DNA from: Streptomyces sp. CNQ-509
GTDB taxonomy: Bacteria > Actinomycetota > Actinomycetes > Streptomycetales > Streptomycetaceae
Assembly (NCBI RefSeq): GCF_001011035.1
Contig: NZ_CP011492.1
Location: 3,171,501 to 3,235,500 of the forward strand
DNA length: 64,000 nt
Direction of reading: 5' to 3'
The notes beneath the pieces are model-generated. The model ran no database searches and had not been told where the DNA came from. It saw only the letters and a program-made list of their open reading frames with translations. Made by a program: the position numbers and the translations under genes. This document shows, piece after piece, positions 62,669-64,000 of this stretch (position 1 is the first letter of the stretch; each line of letters begins with the position of its first letter).

Positions 62669-63943
62669 TCACGGAATGACCTCCGGAGCTGTGTCTGGCG
62701 CGTCGGTCCCGTCGAACCGGAGCCGGACCTCGCCGTCGAGGTCCTCCGGGCCGATGAGAGCGCCGCTGCGGCCGGTGTCGGGCCGGCCGCTCTTCGGACG
62801 TGCGGCTTCGGGTAGCCGCAGGGTGAACGTGGAGCCCTGGCCCTCAGCGCTCCATACCGTGACCTCCCCGCCGTGCGAGGCTGCCACGTGCTTGACGATG
62901 GCGAGACCCAGTCCGGTCCCGCCGGTGGCCCGCGAGCGCGCAGGATCGACCCGGTAGAAGCGCTCGAAGACCCGCTCGCGGTCCTTCTCGGAGATGCCGA
63001 TGCCCTGGTCGGTGACCGCGATCTCGATCAGGTCGCCGCCCTGGGCGGGCAGCCGGCGGGCCGCGATGCCGACCCTGGTACGGGCCGGGCTGTAGTTCAC
63101 GGCGTTCTCCACCAGGTTGCCCAGGGCCGCGGCGAGCTGGCCGCGGTTGCCCCAGACGTGGAGCCCGGCCGTGCCGCCGGTGGCGATGGTTATCTGCTTG
63201 GCGCCGGCCTGCTGCCGGCACCGCTCGATGGCCTCGCCGACCAGCTCGTCGGCCCGTACCGGCTCGGCGTCCTCCAGCGGGTCGTCGTTCTGCACCCGGG
63301 AGAGGTCGATCAGCTCCTGCACGAGGCTGGTCAGCCGGGTCGCCTCGCCCTGCATCCGGCCGGCGAACCGCTCCACGGCCTCGGGGTCGTCGGCGGCGTC
63401 CATGACCGCCTCGGAGAGCAGGGACAGCGCGCCGACCGGGGTCTTCAGCTCGTGGCTCACGTTCGCGACGAAGTCGCGGCGGACGGCCTCGATGCGCCGG
63501 GCCTCCGTCATGTCCTCGACGAGCAGCAGGACGAGCCGGGAGCCGAGCGGGGCGACGCGGGCGGAGACCGCCAGCGCCTCGCCGCGGCCGCTGCGCCGGG
63601 GCAGGTCCAGCTCCACCTGCCGTATCTCGCCGTCGCGCCGCGTGTCGCGGGCCATGGCCAGCATCGGCTCCACGGCCAGCCGGCCGCCGCGGACCAGTCC
63701 CAGGGCGTACGCCGCGGAGCTGGCCTTGACGACGGCGTCGTCCTCGTCGAGCACGACGGCGGAGGAGCGCAGGACCGACAGGACGGTGTCCACACCGGGC
63801 GGCAGCACCGCGTCCGTGTGCAGCGAGGTGCGCGTGGGCCTGGCCTGCTCACGCTCGCTCCAGCGGAACGCGAGCACGGCGATCACGCCGGTGCACAGCC
63901 CGGCGATCGCTGCCGCCGCGGCGACCGCCGCGTTCACGTCCAT
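62669..63943 (-). CDS. phoR: Phosphate sensor histidine kinase PhoR
   Basis: 424-residue membrane kinase. One N-terminal helix (VAAAAAIAGLCTGVIAVLAF) and a basic stop-transfer precede a PAS-like region; the H-box is VANVSHELKTPVGALS (His 164), and the ATPase domain shows the N box GNLVENAVNYSP, VTDQGIGISEKDRERVFERF and GTGLGLAIVKH. It lacks a large extracellular domain, as in other Streptomyces PhoR. The phoP gene starts 88 bp downstream. A short palindrome GCACG-T-CGTGC (63957-63967) lies upstream; the phoU gene expected next is outside the window. Confidence 0.96.
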   Translation of the reverse strand: MDVNAAVAAAAAIAGLCTGVIAVLAFRWSEREQARPTRTSLHTDAVLPPGVDTVLSVLRSSAVVLDEDDAVVKASSAAYALGLVRGGRLAVEPMLAMARDTRRDGEIRQVELDLPRRSGRGEALAVSARVAPLGSRLVLLLVEDMTEARRIEAVRRDFVANVSHELKTPVGALSLLSEAVMDAADDPEAVERFAGRMQGEATRLTSLVQELIDLSRVQNDDPLEDAEPVRADELVGEAIERCRQQAGAKQITIATGGTAGLHVWGNRGQLAAALGNLVENAVNYSPARTRVGIAARRLPAQGGDLIEIAVTDQGIGISEKDRERVFERFYRVDPARSRATGGTGLGLAIVKHVAASHGGEVTVWSAEGQGSTFTLRLPEAARPKSGRPDTGRSGALIGPEDLDGEVRLRFDGTDAPDTAPEVIP

Positions 63944-64000
63944 GACTCCAGGTTAGGCACGTCGTGCACCCCTTCCACAGCCATCCGGGTGCCGGCTCGA

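Overview
This is a 64 kb chromosomal segment of a Streptomyces-type actinomycete. Base composition is very GC-rich, with third codon positions almost always G or C, frequent GTG/TTG starts and many gene families typical of Streptomyces: futalosine-pathway menaquinone genes, MsiK, PhoR-PhoP, CarD, a GTG-initiated 127-residue cold-shock protein, F420-dependent oxidoreductase, DUF3027, DUF2771, DUF2530 and HAAS-domain proteins. No rRNA operon, CRISPR array, prophage or antibiotic biosynthetic cluster is visible. One tRNA gene (Thr, anticodon TGT) is present.

Layout. 1-9.9 kb: a partial secreted propeller-like protein, an aldo/keto reductase with a palindrome over its ribosome site, a Uma2 nuclease, a CtpE-like P-type ATPase operon with DUF2530 and ThpR, an NCS2 purine permease and a MarR-MFS pair. 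10-16.3 kb: a 1,092-residue sacsin/Hsp90-type ATPase, a HAAS-domain membrane protein, a HAD phosphatase and a cold-shock protein. 16.4-28.1 kb: mqnB-mqnD (menaquinone), a DUF2771 lipoprotein, an MFS protein, DUF3027, a helicase-C-like protein, a MerR regulator, DUF1801 and the XPB repair helicase. 28.3-41.9 kb: a complete myo-inositol catabolic operon on the minus strand. 42-49.8 kb: a patchwork accessory stretch with a deleted TnpB, a GH4 glycosidase, a second Uma2 protein, a TetR/azoreductase pair, a secreted amidohydrolase, a small protein of unknown role and a DHA2 drug transporter. 50-64 kb: tRNA-Thr followed by a housekeeping block: msiK, a nucleotidyltransferase, a DoxX protein, rlmB, cysS, ispF-ispD, carD, a lipoprotein, phoP-phoR.

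How the genes fit together. The inositol operon reads, in transcription order: second PfkB kinase, solute-binding lipoprotein, two permeases, iolC, Cgl0159-family aldolase-like protein, iolB, iolD, iolA, iolE-like, iolG. Import, oxidation, dehydration, ring opening, isomerisation, phosphorylation, probable aldol cleavage and semialdehyde oxidation can all be assigned. It has no ATPase gene of its own; MsiK, the shared sugar-importer ATPase of streptomycetes, lies 9 kb away. A DeoR-type regulator is divergent to the operon, and short GGTGCAAG/TTGCA motifs occur both in that divergent promoter and just before the GH4 gene, so GH4 may belong to the same regulon.

Points that deserve a second look: an in-frame TnpB deletion that removed nearly the whole nuclease domain; the GH4 enzyme with a CDSP motif in place of the family's usual CN(V/I)P or CH signatures; a dispersed repeat in four copies, one inside a coding region; ten-residue-spaced TQxLP repeats in the DoxX protein; and two long non-coding stretches around carD rich in inverted repeats. 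I did not find a convincing new multi-gene system. The strongest candidate for an under-described arrangement is the inositol operon with its extra kinase, Cgl0159 protein and possible GH4 partner.
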